64,000 nt of DNA from Nautiliaceae bacterium (lineage in GTDB: Bacteria; Campylobacterota; Campylobacteria; Campylobacterales; Nautiliaceae): the NCBI GenBank assembly GCA_027062285.1, contig JAMOTL010000107.1, forward strand, positions 1-64,000, written 5' to 3'. Numbering within the stretch: position 1 is the stretch's first letter; each line of letters opens with the position of its first letter. A program made the position numbers and the translations under genes. The notes below the pieces were generated by a model. It saw nothing but the letters and a program-made list of their open reading frames with translations, was not told the DNA's origin and did no database searches. Positions 31,887 to 41,838 of this stretch are shown one piece after another.

Positions 31887-33708
31887 CGTATTTAATTATC
31901 AGTGTAGTTGATGAGTTCGGTTTTAGCTCGTTTATTTTATAATCGCTGTATCTTCTTAAAAAGTTATCGTTTATTTTTTTTATCTTAACTGATGTATTTT
32001 CGGAAATGACGCTTTTTATTTTTATATTAGGCCAGTAAAGTCTGAATTTTAGATTTTTTACGGATTTATTGTTTTTATTATAAATTGTTAAAACTATAGT
32101 GTTACCTATTATTGTATCGGAATATGAGATATTCGGCAGTAATCTTGCTCTTTCGTTTAACTCTATCCCTTTTAGAGGTTTAATATCAGGGCGCGTTTTA
32201 AGATATTCGAAATATTTTTTAATAATATCGAGATTTGACTTATAACTTAGAAGATGCGTGTGAACGCTTAGAGTATAAAGAGCGTTTAGGGATGTAAGCA
32301 TTTCAGTTTCCTGAATTATTTTATTTAAAATCTTTTTTTTATTCCAGTTAAGGTTAATCAAATAAATATAATCATCGGTTCCGTGTCTAGGAATAGTGAT
32401 AAGACCCTTATAAAGTTCTTTAGGAAGTAAAAAAGGCTTAACTTTTTCCATAACATATTGATACCCGCTTTTTTTAAGCCAGTATTCCATAATATTATCT
32501 ATTTCTTCTCTTGGAGGTCTAAATCCGTAAATTTTTTTACCGGTAATTTTTTCTAAAATTTCTTTTGAACCCAAAATTTCTTTTTTTACTTTTTCTTCCG
32601 AAGTTCCCATTATTTTTGTATGAGAATAGCTGTGAGAGCCTATTTCAATATTTGGAAAAGATGAAGCTTCTTTTGTCATTTGCGGGTATTGTTCCGCAAG
32701 AGAAGCAACACAAAAAAGAGTTGTGTTTATGTTATATTCTTTTGCTAATTTTGAAAAGCGGATCATGTTTTCATATTTATATTCCGTATCTTCCGAAATA
32801 AATATAGCTTTATCTGTATCTATGTAAGGAAAAGTGGCAATTGTGATATCGTTTTTGACGAAATCGACAATATTTCCGAACAGTTTATTAAATTGTGTTT
32901 CTTTCATATCTAAAAATACATAAGAAGGGACCGAAAAGTAAAACCATTTACCTTTTCCCAAAAAACCATGCCAGGCAATTCCGGATTCTTTTACATTCAA
33001 AAGTCTGTTTTCAAGAAAAGGTGTGGATGTCATCTCCCAGTTTGTAATGATAAAATCAGGAATAAAAGGCGATTTGAAAAGAGGCAAAATATCATTTCCA
33101 TAAAGTGTAAGATCTTCTCTTTTGGCATTTATATCGGATTTGATAAGCGGAGATAAGACACGAGGTATATAAAAACTTGTTTCATCTTTTGAGATTGATT
33201 CGGATATGAATTTTAATCCGGTTAGATTTTCTATAAATTTAGGACCTTGAAATATGTTTTTGTCGCTAAAATAACCGAAATGATAATTAAATATTAATGT
33301 TCCACCGTTCTTAATGAAAGATAATATTTTTTTATAAGTACTTTTTGATATTTTATATGTATCAAGAGCAATAACTATTGACTTTTGCGGTATTGATAAT
33401 AAATTTTTTTCTGTGATTTGTTTGATATTATAATGTTCTTTTTGTAGTCTTTTTGTAAATTGAATCAGTTTATCGGTATAAATATCGTAATTTCCTACCG
33501 AATTCGATAAATACTCCATTGTTTCCTGAGAAGATAAAATATATACGGTTTTTTCACAAGACGGAGAGGCAAAAGTAAAGCTCAGATTTTTTTTAGGGAA
33601 TATTTGATATAAAATATATCCTGAAATTATTACCATAAGAAAAACAAAAATTAAAACGGGAATAAAAGATATTTCTTTTTTTTTACTATTCAAAATAGAT
33701 ATATTCAT
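31873..33708 (-). CDS. Polysaccharide deacetylase (NodB-like) with N-terminal GATase/flavodoxin-like region and C-terminal beta-rich domain
   Basis: N-terminal TM; ISEDTEYKYENM, GSHSYSHTKI (HxxxH), GFRPPREE NodB-type motifs. Confidence 0.75.
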   Translation of the reverse strand: MNISILNSKKKEISFIPVLIFVFLMVIISGYILYQIFPKKNLSFTFASPSCEKTVYILSSQETMEYLSNSVGNYDIYTDKLIQFTKRLQKEHYNIKQITEKNLLSIPQKSIVIALDTYKISKSTYKKILSFIKNGGTLIFNYHFGYFSDKNIFQGPKFIENLTGLKFISESISKDETSFYIPRVLSPLIKSDINAKREDLTLYGNDILPLFKSPFIPDFIITNWEMTSTPFLENRLLNVKESGIAWHGFLGKGKWFYFSVPSYVFLDMKETQFNKLFGNIVDFVKNDITIATFPYIDTDKAIFISEDTEYKYENMIRFSKLAKEYNINTTLFCVASLAEQYPQMTKEASSFPNIEIGSHSYSHTKIMGTSEEKVKKEILGSKEILEKITGKKIYGFRPPREEIDNIMEYWLKKSGYQYVMEKVKPFLLPKELYKGLITIPRHGTDDYIYLINLNWNKKKILNKIIQETEMLTSLNALYTLSVHTHLLSYKSNLDIIKKYFEYLKTRPDIKPLKGIELNERARLLPNISYSDTIIGNTIVLTIYNKNNKSVKNLKFRLYWPNIKIKSVISENTSVKIKKINDNFLRRYSDYKINELKPNSSTTLIIKYDEIN

Positions 33709-33859
33709 CTCCCATGTCCTTTAAAATTTCCTCATAAGAGCTATACTTGGGTTTATTTTTTTCTCTTGTTTTGTATAAAAAGTAAGCGATTATACCAAAT
33801 ATAAGAGTAATAAAAGTAATCACAAGTATCAATACCGATAAAAAAGCTAAAATGTTCAT
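33686..33859 (-). CDS. Small single-pass membrane protein (57 aa), absent from supplied ORF track
   Basis: MNILAFLSVLILVITFITLIFGIIAYFLYKTREKNKPKYSSYEEILKDMGDEYIYFE*; ATGA overlap with the GT2 stop and overlap with the deacetylase start. Confidence 0.8.
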   Translation of the reverse strand: MNILAFLSVLILVITFITLIFGIIAYFLYKTREKNKPKYSSYEEILKDMGDEYIYFE

Positions 33860-35169
33860 AGATTCCCTTTTCTTTCAAGTTTTCCCCAACTCATTTCTAT
33901 TCCGAACCACTCTTCAAATGTTGATAAAATTTTAGCAATATTTATAAATTCTATAAAAAACAACCTGTAAAATACGGCGTAAAATACAAGAGAAAGACTC
34001 TCTCCTGTTACCAGAACACAATATAATGCCCCTGCCATATCAAGAATCGTAAACATCACCCACCAGAAAAATATTAATATACTCACTCCTGAAATTATAG
34101 AAAGATAAATTATAAACAAATTGGTCCATATGTCCATAAAAGGCCAAAAAACCGCTTCAAATAACATATACCACATTGTAAAAGAAGCTGCTGGTTTTTT
34201 TCTAAAATGCCATAAAAGATATTTGTGTTTTTTTATAGCTTGTAAAATGCCTCTTGTCCATCTATATCTTTGCTTAATCAAATCAAGAATATGTTCGGGA
34301 GCTTCGGTATAAGCTACGGCGTCGGATTCAAAATCTATTTTATAACCTTTTGTGATAAGTTTTAAAGTAACGTCACAGTCTTCGGCAAAAGTATCGTCAT
34401 CGTAAAGTCCTACGTCATAAAGGGCGTCTTTTCTAAACATTCCTATGGGACCTGGTATTATATTTACAAGTTTTAAAAAAGCCTGACCGTTTCTTACCAT
34501 ATTCAGCCCTTCGACATATTCCAGGGCTTGAAGTTTTGTAATTAAGTTATTTTGATTACTCACATATACTGATCCCGCAACAGCCGCTATTTCGGGGTTT
34601 ATGAAGTATCCCGCCATCAGTTCCACTGCGTTTTTATCAAGTTTCGAATCTGCATCCACCACCATAATCAGTTCACCGGTTGCGTGTTTTATTCCGTAAT
34701 TTATGGCGTTTGCTTTTCCGCTGTTTGGTTTTGTAAGTACTTTTAGTGATTTCGTATCGGATTCGAATTCATAATTTTTTGCTATTTGGTATGTCAAATC
34801 GGTAGAACCGTCATCCACTACTATTATTTCGATATTAGGATGAGTTTGCGCTATTAAAGAAGGGAGGGATTTTGGTAAAACCTTTTCTTCGTTATAGGCT
34901 GGAACGATTATGCTTACTTTGAAATTCGTTTTTACTCTTTTGTTTTTTTCTTCATCTGAAGTTTTCATGATAAGTTTGATTATCGAAAAATAAAGTAGAA
35001 ACATATATCGTGATATTATGATTAAAGTAAAAAATAAAACAATAACAACTCCTGTTTTTATAAAAATATTTTGGATGTGTTGAAATTTATCGTAAAAAAT
35101 ATATAAAAGAGAGCCTAAAATCAACACAATAAGAATGTTTAATAAAATTAATATAAATTGTTTCACCAT
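33856..35169 (-). CDS. Processive family 2 glycosyltransferase (PgaC/IcaA-like)
   Basis: N-terminal TMs, SIIVPAYNEEKVLPKSLPSLI, IEIIVVDDGSTD, MVVDADSKLD, FAEDCDVTLKL, QRYRWTRG, C-terminal TMs. Confidence 0.85.
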   Translation of the reverse strand: MVKQFILILLNILIVLILGSLLYIFYDKFQHIQNIFIKTGVVIVLFFTLIIISRYMFLLYFSIIKLIMKTSDEEKNKRVKTNFKVSIIVPAYNEEKVLPKSLPSLIAQTHPNIEIIVVDDGSTDLTYQIAKNYEFESDTKSLKVLTKPNSGKANAINYGIKHATGELIMVVDADSKLDKNAVELMAGYFINPEIAAVAGSVYVSNQNNLITKLQALEYVEGLNMVRNGQAFLKLVNIIPGPIGMFRKDALYDVGLYDDDTFAEDCDVTLKLITKGYKIDFESDAVAYTEAPEHILDLIKQRYRWTRGILQAIKKHKYLLWHFRKKPAASFTMWYMLFEAVFWPFMDIWTNLFIIYLSIISGVSILIFFWWVMFTILDMAGALYCVLVTGESLSLVFYAVFYRLFFIEFINIAKILSTFEEWFGIEMSWGKLERKGNL

Positions 35170-38100
35170 ATAACCTTTGCTGAAAGTTCACACTCTAAAC
35201 TTCTGTAATTTGATCCCGGAGTGTTTGTAGTGGCTGAATTACTAAATTCACATCCTGCTTTTGAAAAAATGTTTTTTTGATTGTCGTATGTCAGCCATGC
35301 TTCGAGTTTATAAACAAAGGCTTTATCAAAGAAGCTGTACCCCATACCTCCTTTTCCTCTTGCGTAAAAATATCTGGATAATCTTTTTTTCGCTTTTAAA
35401 CCGATAATATTGGTATCGGTTTTATCAGGTGAGTAATAACAATCGGTTTGTTTTGAATTGAATTGATACCAACCTGAAAAATAAACGGAAAAAGGTTGGT
35501 CGTTGATAGAAAATTCATAAAAATCATAATCTACCTGAGGAGTTATGACATTATTTGAATCGTCTACAAGTTCATAAGCTATAGACCACCAAAGTTCTCT
35601 TGAATGTGTTATTTCTTTATATCTGGTAAGTTCGGCTTTTATTCTGGTATGTTTGCTTGAACAGATGCTTCTTCTAGAATATACCATATTATGTTTATTC
35701 AAATTAAATGTAATACCGGGAAAAAGATTATAATATGTAAAATCCCATCCTATAGTGGAGGTTTTTCCGCTGTTATCATTAAAAACATCAAATAAAAAAG
35801 GGTTTTTTTCAAATCCGAGTCCGTAATAAAGCCCTTTTTTATTTGATGAAGCAACATTTAAAGAGTAATTTCTTACGAATCCGAATAAATAAAAATTATC
35901 TTTTATATGTTTTGCAATTTTTAGATATTCCGTCCACATAGTGGTTTGTTGATTGTCTTCAAAATAATTTATTTTACCGAAAATTTTCCAGTTATAATGT
36001 TGAGTTGAAGATAAGACGTCATTTTTGTTTAAAACATTCTTTTTTGAAAGATTTGTTTTTTTTAAATACACATAATTTAACACCTCGGATTCTTTCATTA
36101 CCTCTTTATTTTGATTAGGAACTAAAAGAGGATAATTTGGGTTAGGAGGAGGAGATTTTTTTGCTTGTTTTTTTTTAAGATTATATTCCGGTTTGATTTT
36201 TGATTGTTTTTCTAAAGGGGTTAGGATTATTTTTTTGTTTTCCTCTTTATTAATTAATTCGAGATTTCTTTTTATGTATTTTTCTAGAGAATTTTCAGGA
36301 TTATAAGGAACATACTCTCCTCTCGTCCATTTTTCATCTATAATTACGCATTTGTTATTTTCACACTTTAGAGTAAGTGTTTTGTATCCTTTGTCTTTTC
36401 TGATTTTAGATGCGTATACCTGATAAAATTTTACTTTATATATATTGTCTTTATGATATATTAAAACCGGGTCGTATATTCCTACACTTATAAAAGAAGC
36501 TCTTTTAAAGATTGATTGTTTTCTAAGTCTCCAATAAAGATTTTTTGAATATTTTTTGTCATAAAATCGGGCATATTTGTTTATATCCATACTTTCCCAT
36601 GCTTTTTTCCAATCTTCAAGAAATTTTTTAATAAATTCAGGTACCGGTTTAGGCACTTCATTTAGAAGTTTTTTATAAATTTCTTTTGCTTTTTTAATTT
36701 TTCCGGCTCTTTGAAGATTATAGGCATAATGATATTCGATAAGAGGTGTTTTTTTCCACCACATTAAAAGATAAAACTCTCCGGCCGCTTTTTCAGGTTC
36801 TCCTGCTTGTTCTAGAGCAAATGCGTATCTTTCTCTTACTTTGTAGTCGTTAGGTTGTAAAAAGAGATATTCTTTATAATATTCTATCGCACTTTTATAA
36901 AGATCAGAAAAATAAGCCCTATCTCCCAAAACCTGTATCTGTTGACTTTTATTATTAAAATATTCGTCAATAGTTGCGGCCGTGCTGGAGGTTACGAATC
37001 TAGGATTTATTTTAAGAATTTTGGCTTTTAAAATTAAAGCATCCGTATAATTCGGGTATTTTTTCAAAAGATCATTGACTACGCTTAAAGCTTCTTTATT
37101 AAATCCGTTCCAGTAATATCTTAAAGCAAGTTCATAATATGCTTCTTTTGTATTTTTATAGTTAGCGTAATATTCCCAATAGCTGAAACCTTTATAATAA
37201 TTTTTTTGTGCCAGATAGATGTCTCCGAGAGTTTTATATATTTCTAAATTTTCAGGATGTTTTTTTAAGTATTTTTCATAATAATAGGCAGATTTATTAT
37301 AATCTCCCAAAATATAATAGTAATCGGCAAGTTTTAAAATATAATCTTCTCTTCCAGGATGGTTTCTAAGAAGGATGAGATATTTTTTTATCAGAGGTTT
37401 TACGTTACCGTTTAATACCATCAGTTCTTCTTTTACCTCTTCATCTTTAGGATTTATTTTATAAAGTTCTTGAAAGATTGCTTTTGCTTTTTTCTTATCT
37501 CCTTTCCATAAATATACGTATCCAAGCATTTTTTTCGCTTCGTATTTTTGTTCTTGATTGCCGTGGGAATAAACATCTCCCAAATAGATTATGGCTTTGT
37601 CAAATTTTCCCTGCCATGCCAATATTTTTCCAAGAAGAAGTTTTGCGTTTAAATCGTTTATATTTTTAAATTGAGATAAAAACTTAAGCGCTTTTTCGTT
37701 GTTTCCGCTCCAGCTTAAAAGCTGAGCGTAAAATACTTTTGCCTGAGTATTGTGAGGATGTGTTTTTATATATTTTTCCACTATTTCAAATGCTTTTTTT
37801 TGATCTATTTGAAACATTGCTATAGCAAGTTTTTTCATGTTTTCAAAACTTGGATTGGCATTATATTCTTTTTTAAGTTCTTCTATGTGTTTTAATTGTA
37901 AATCTAAAAGTTTTTTTTCATATTCTCCGGCTATTTTAGGGGATATTCTTTTTAATGAAAGGATTAATTTTTTTACCTGGTCGAATTCTCCAAGATAATA
38001 GTAAATATCAATAAGCTTTTTTGCGTATTCCAAATTTCCCGTAGTTTGATATAAAAGCTGAAAATATTTTTTAGCTTTTTTGTAATTGCCTTTATAATAT

Positions 38101-38612
38101 AAATCATAAGCTAATATTTCGTAATAGTCTAAACTTTTTTTATTTTTAACGTAAGAAAGGACATTTATTGATAAATCATAATTACCTTCCCACATAGCCA
38201 CTCTTGCAACTTTTAAAAGTTCACTATCGGTTAGGCCGTCTTTTTTTAGTTTTTTTAAAGCCGTATAGAATTTTAATAATTCTTTATATTGTTCTTTTTC
38301 ATATAGGCTGTTAATGACATTTTTAGGAGTTTTATATTTTGAAATATATTTTTGATAAATAATCCTGTATCGAATATTTTCTTTTAATTGTTTTGCATAT
38401 TTATTTTTAGGATCGATTTTTAACACTTCATTGACATATTTTTCCGCTTCTTTTATTTTTCCTTTTTCGAATAAATAACTCGCAATAACGAGTCTATTTT
38501 TTAAATCATGAGGATTTTTCTTTACTTTTGATATAAGTTCGTTGATATCTAATTCCATGGCAAAAGCCATTATTAAACTTAATAATAAAAACATTACTTT
38601 TTTCATTTGCAA
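35163..38612 (-). CDS. TPR-rich outer membrane protein with NTF2-like domain and C-terminal beta-barrel (PgaA/PelB-like EPS export candidate)
   Basis: Signal peptide, many TPRs, NTF2-like segment (FLEDWKKAWESMDINKYARFYDKKYSKNLYWRLRKQSIFKRASFISVGI), C-terminal amphipathic strands ending in W. Confidence 0.7.
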   Translation of the reverse strand: MQMKKVMFLLLSLIMAFAMELDINELISKVKKNPHDLKNRLVIASYLFEKGKIKEAEKYVNEVLKIDPKNKYAKQLKENIRYRIIYQKYISKYKTPKNVINSLYEKEQYKELLKFYTALKKLKKDGLTDSELLKVARVAMWEGNYDLSINVLSYVKNKKSLDYYEILAYDLYYKGNYKKAKKYFQLLYQTTGNLEYAKKLIDIYYYLGEFDQVKKLILSLKRISPKIAGEYEKKLLDLQLKHIEELKKEYNANPSFENMKKLAIAMFQIDQKKAFEIVEKYIKTHPHNTQAKVFYAQLLSWSGNNEKALKFLSQFKNINDLNAKLLLGKILAWQGKFDKAIIYLGDVYSHGNQEQKYEAKKMLGYVYLWKGDKKKAKAIFQELYKINPKDEEVKEELMVLNGNVKPLIKKYLILLRNHPGREDYILKLADYYYILGDYNKSAYYYEKYLKKHPENLEIYKTLGDIYLAQKNYYKGFSYWEYYANYKNTKEAYYELALRYYWNGFNKEALSVVNDLLKKYPNYTDALILKAKILKINPRFVTSSTAATIDEYFNNKSQQIQVLGDRAYFSDLYKSAIEYYKEYLFLQPNDYKVRERYAFALEQAGEPEKAAGEFYLLMWWKKTPLIEYHYAYNLQRAGKIKKAKEIYKKLLNEVPKPVPEFIKKFLEDWKKAWESMDINKYARFYDKKYSKNLYWRLRKQSIFKRASFISVGIYDPVLIYHKDNIYKVKFYQVYASKIRKDKGYKTLTLKCENNKCVIIDEKWTRGEYVPYNPENSLEKYIKRNLELINKEENKKIILTPLEKQSKIKPEYNLKKKQAKKSPPPNPNYPLLVPNQNKEVMKESEVLNYVYLKKTNLSKKNVLNKNDVLSSTQHYNWKIFGKINYFEDNQQTTMWTEYLKIAKHIKDNFYLFGFVRNYSLNVASSNKKGLYYGLGFEKNPFLFDVFNDNSGKTSTIGWDFTYYNLFPGITFNLNKHNMVYSRRSICSSKHTRIKAELTRYKEITHSRELWWSIAYELVDDSNNVITPQVDYDFYEFSINDQPFSVYFSGWYQFNSKQTDCYYSPDKTDTNIIGLKAKKRLSRYFYARGKGGMGYSFFDKAFVYKLEAWLTYDNQKNIFSKAGCEFSNSATTNTPGSNYRSLECELSAKVIW

Positions 38613-39970
38613 ATCTCCTCTTTTTTAATTGGATAATCCGGAGCTTCGTAAGCGAATATAATTTCGAATTCCTTCGGATCGTTAAAGAATTTTTTCATCA
38701 CATAAGGAAGATGAACGATTCTTGTATTTAGCAATATTAAAATATAAGTGTCGTTTTTATCTTTAAAAATAAAATCGTTTTTTCTTAAATATTCTTTTTT
38801 TATCTCTTTTTTGCTTCTAAGTTTCAATACCGAAAAGAAGAATTTTTCTTTATATAAGATTTCAAGTATCTGGCAGAGCATATTTTTATTGGTAATGTTT
38901 CTGTTTGATGTAATTTTAGCGAGGGTATAAGTATAAAAATTCACCCCTACTATTTTTTCTATTTCAGCTATTAATTCAAGAAGATTAAAATTATAAGGGA
39001 AAACTTCGTAACATCCGTTAGAAATTGCTGCTATTTTATCATCACCTCTTATATAATTTTCATTGGTTATATAAATAAGTCTGGATTTTAATTTATTTTC
39101 TTTTATTGTATGACAAACGCTAAAGTCCATCTCTTTATCAAAAGGATTATAAATAATTATATCGGGTTCGGTTAGTACTTTATTTATAATTTCCGAAGTG
39201 TGAGAAGCAAAATCCACATTGAAAATATCTCTGTTGAATACATATCCGAGCGTTTTTTGAAGTTCTTTGTTTTTTGTTATAATTAATATGCTGTATTTGT
39301 CTTTTTTCGGTGCGAGATCGGTTGATGTGGAAGTATTTTCATCGGAATAAGGTTCCAATATTATTTCGTTTTCTTTTATTAAAAATTTGTATTTATCAGG
39401 AAAGGTTGGGAAAAGTGAGTTTTTCACCTGAATCAATCTGTATCGCTCAAGTTTTTCTATATAGATGTTTATATCCGAAAAATTTTCTATATTTTCAATA
39501 GTCCCTTTGTTTGTTTCCATAGGAGCGGCAGTAAAGAAAGTTTTGAAATCTTTTGAATCTTTTAAATTAATTATTTCTTCCATAAAAAATTTTAAATGCC
39601 CTGTTTCGTGATGTTCGAAAAAGAGGTCGAATCTATGAAAAATAACGCTGTCAGGATTAATTTTTTCGATTGCTCTATATATGTCTTTTAATAAAAAATC
39701 TATTCCGAATTTGGCTTTAAATTCCGGCCATTCTTCTTTAAGTGATAAAAGTTCTATGTTTTTCAAAACCGGTTCGATATTTTTTATGTGTTGTTGTTTT
39801 ATCGCTTCTAATCTTTTTTTCATAATAGTTTTATTGTATGTTGAAAAAACTAAAATTTTGTCTTTGTTTTCTCTGGCGCATTCATAAATGCTGAATGTGA
39901 ACTTTCCGACCTTTTTTTCACCTTCTATTAAAATGACTTCCGATTGTCTTATGGATTCTAAAAATGTCAT
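38603..39970 (-). CDS. Degenerate RecA/KaiC-like - REC-like - GGDEF/GIL-like protein (BcsE-like architecture)
   Basis: N-terminal VILIEGEKKVGKFTFSIYECAR degenerate P-loop; SILIITKNKELQKTLGYVF REC-like with PDIIIYNPFD (N at phospho-Asp position); C-terminal RKND (RxxD) preceding a strand. Confidence 0.45.
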   Translation of the reverse strand: MTFLESIRQSEVILIEGEKKVGKFTFSIYECARENKDKILVFSTYNKTIMKKRLEAIKQQHIKNIEPVLKNIELLSLKEEWPEFKAKFGIDFLLKDIYRAIEKINPDSVIFHRFDLFFEHHETGHLKFFMEEIINLKDSKDFKTFFTAAPMETNKGTIENIENFSDINIYIEKLERYRLIQVKNSLFPTFPDKYKFLIKENEIILEPYSDENTSTSTDLAPKKDKYSILIITKNKELQKTLGYVFNRDIFNVDFASHTSEIINKVLTEPDIIIYNPFDKEMDFSVCHTIKENKLKSRLIYITNENYIRGDDKIAAISNGCYEVFPYNFNLLELIAEIEKIVGVNFYTYTLAKITSNRNITNKNMLCQILEILYKEKFFFSVLKLRSKKEIKKEYLRKNDFIFKDKNDTYILILLNTRIVHLPYVMKKFFNDPKEFEIIFAYEAPDYPIKKEEICK

Positions 39971-41838
39971 TGCTTGTTCCTTAATTTATTTTTGAAAAGT
40001 TCTATTAATAATTCGTTTTTCTCTTCTTTAAAAATATTCAATAATGTTTTTAACACTTCTTTATCATGAGGATTTTTTTCAAGTACTTTAAATAAATATT
40101 GTTTGGCTTTTTTATAATCGTTTAGTTTATAATATATTAATCCTGATAATTTCTCCGTATTATAATCATATTTAATTTTTTGGAGATATTTAAGAGACTT
40201 TTTATACTCTCTTTTTTCATAATATGCTTTTGCCGTTAAATAATTTATTTCATATGAATTACTGAACTTTTCAGCTTTGCTTAATATTTTTAAAGCGTTG
40301 TCGTAATCTTTTTTTATTATTAAAATTTTGGCGTATAATATATAAGGTTTATCCGATGCTGTTTTTATGGTTCTTAAAGATTTTTTTACATAAATTTCCG
40401 CTAAGTCTATGTTTGAGTTGTTAAATTCCTGTAACGCTTTATAAAAATTTTTCAAAAACAATAATTTATTTATATAAGGCATTGAGTAAAGATTTTCATT
40501 TACACTTTGTAAAGAAAAATACCACAGTCCGTCATCAAGGTCACTGAGTAAAATTTGTCTTTTTGTGGTTACGTATTTTAATATAGGGGCTTTATCGAAT
40601 TTTTTGGATTTTGAAAGGGTTAAAACGAATTTTTTATAAGGACTTTCCCAGTTTATTATTATATTGTGTTCCGGAGTTTTATAAAGATCAATATTTTGAG
40701 GGGGATTTGGAAGAGGAGTTTTTATAAGTTTATCTCCTTTTACGATTAATCCTTGGTTTTTTTTTACCTCCTGATTTTTTGCTTTTATTTTTCCTTTGTA
40801 GACGCTTGTAGCTACAGAATCTTTTTTTACGGTTTCAAATTCTGTCCCAATATTTTTTAAAATCGTTTTTCCAGCTATTACTTTTACCGGCTGGTGGTTT
40901 GTATTTATGGAAATATCTGCGTTTTCTAAAAAAAATTCGGTTTTAGTTTTCGTATTAAACAGATTTTTTCTGGCGATGATTTTTATTTTATCGTTTATTT
41001 GGGCTTTTGCTATTATTCCGTTTTCGAATTTATATAAAACTATGTCATCCGAAATTATTTTTTGTATTTGTTGAGGGAAAAAACAGTAATAATAATCAAG
41101 TCCGATAAAAATAGTCAGAATGAATCCTGATAAGGCGAGGGCCAATCGTCTGAGTTTAATAGATTTGGCGACTTTTGGTAAATAAATATAAAATTTTGTT
41201 CCTCTTCCTTTTTCACTATCTATCGCAATAGCGCCTCCAAGTGATTCAATAACGTTTTTTGACATAGCAAGACCGATGCCCGTACCTTCTTTTTCATCAG
41301 TGGTATAAAATTTTTTAAATATATATTTTTTTTCTTCTTCGCTTATTCCTATACCCGTATCTTTTATAGTGAGAATTACTCCTTTTTTTTCAGGAGCAAA
41401 TGAAATTATGACTCTTCCGTTTTGATGATTATATTTAATACTGTTGTGAATTATATTTAAAAGAGCTTTTTTCAGCCATTTTTTATTGGCTTTTATTATA
41501 ATTTCTTCTTGCGGGGATTCGACGGTTACTAAAATATTTTTTTTTTGGATGTCAATTTCAAGTTCTTTTATTATTTCGTGAATAAACTGAGGTAAGTTTA
41601 TTTTTTCATTTTTTAAAAACTTTTCATGTTTATATTTTTCAAGGTCTAAGTAGTCGTTTAGCATATCAATTGTTTTATCGAGGGTAACCAATACGCTTTG
41701 TATGAGAGAATGTTTTTGTTCTTCGTTGATATTGGGATTTAATAAAAGGCTTAGAGAGAATTTTATACTTCCTAATTTATTCTTAATGTCATGAAAATAA
41801 ACTTGTAAAAAAGGTTTTTTATTTCGAAAAAGTTTCAT
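39967..41838 (-). CDS. Histidine kinase with N-terminal HisKA/HATPase, TM, then FecR-like and TPR regions
   Basis: YFHDIKNKLGSIKFSLSLL H-box, NIIHNSIKYN, DTGIGIS, GTGIGLAMSKNVIESLGG; TM LRRLALALSGFILTIFIGLDYYY; FecR-like GTEFETVKKDSVATSVYKGKIKAKN; C-terminal TPRs. Confidence 0.85.
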   Translation of the reverse strand: MKLFRNKKPFLQVYFHDIKNKLGSIKFSLSLLLNPNINEEQKHSLIQSVLVTLDKTIDMLNDYLDLEKYKHEKFLKNEKINLPQFIHEIIKELEIDIQKKNILVTVESPQEEIIIKANKKWLKKALLNIIHNSIKYNHQNGRVIISFAPEKKGVILTIKDTGIGISEEEKKYIFKKFYTTDEKEGTGIGLAMSKNVIESLGGAIAIDSEKGRGTKFYIYLPKVAKSIKLRRLALALSGFILTIFIGLDYYYCFFPQQIQKIISDDIVLYKFENGIIAKAQINDKIKIIARKNLFNTKTKTEFFLENADISINTNHQPVKVIAGKTILKNIGTEFETVKKDSVATSVYKGKIKAKNQEVKKNQGLIVKGDKLIKTPLPNPPQNIDLYKTPEHNIIINWESPYKKFVLTLSKSKKFDKAPILKYVTTKRQILLSDLDDGLWYFSLQSVNENLYSMPYINKLLFLKNFYKALQEFNNSNIDLAEIYVKKSLRTIKTASDKPYILYAKILIIKKDYDNALKILSKAEKFSNSYEINYLTAKAYYEKREYKKSLKYLQKIKYDYNTEKLSGLIYYKLNDYKKAKQYLFKVLEKNPHDKEVLKTLLNIFKEEKNELLIELFKNKLRNKQ

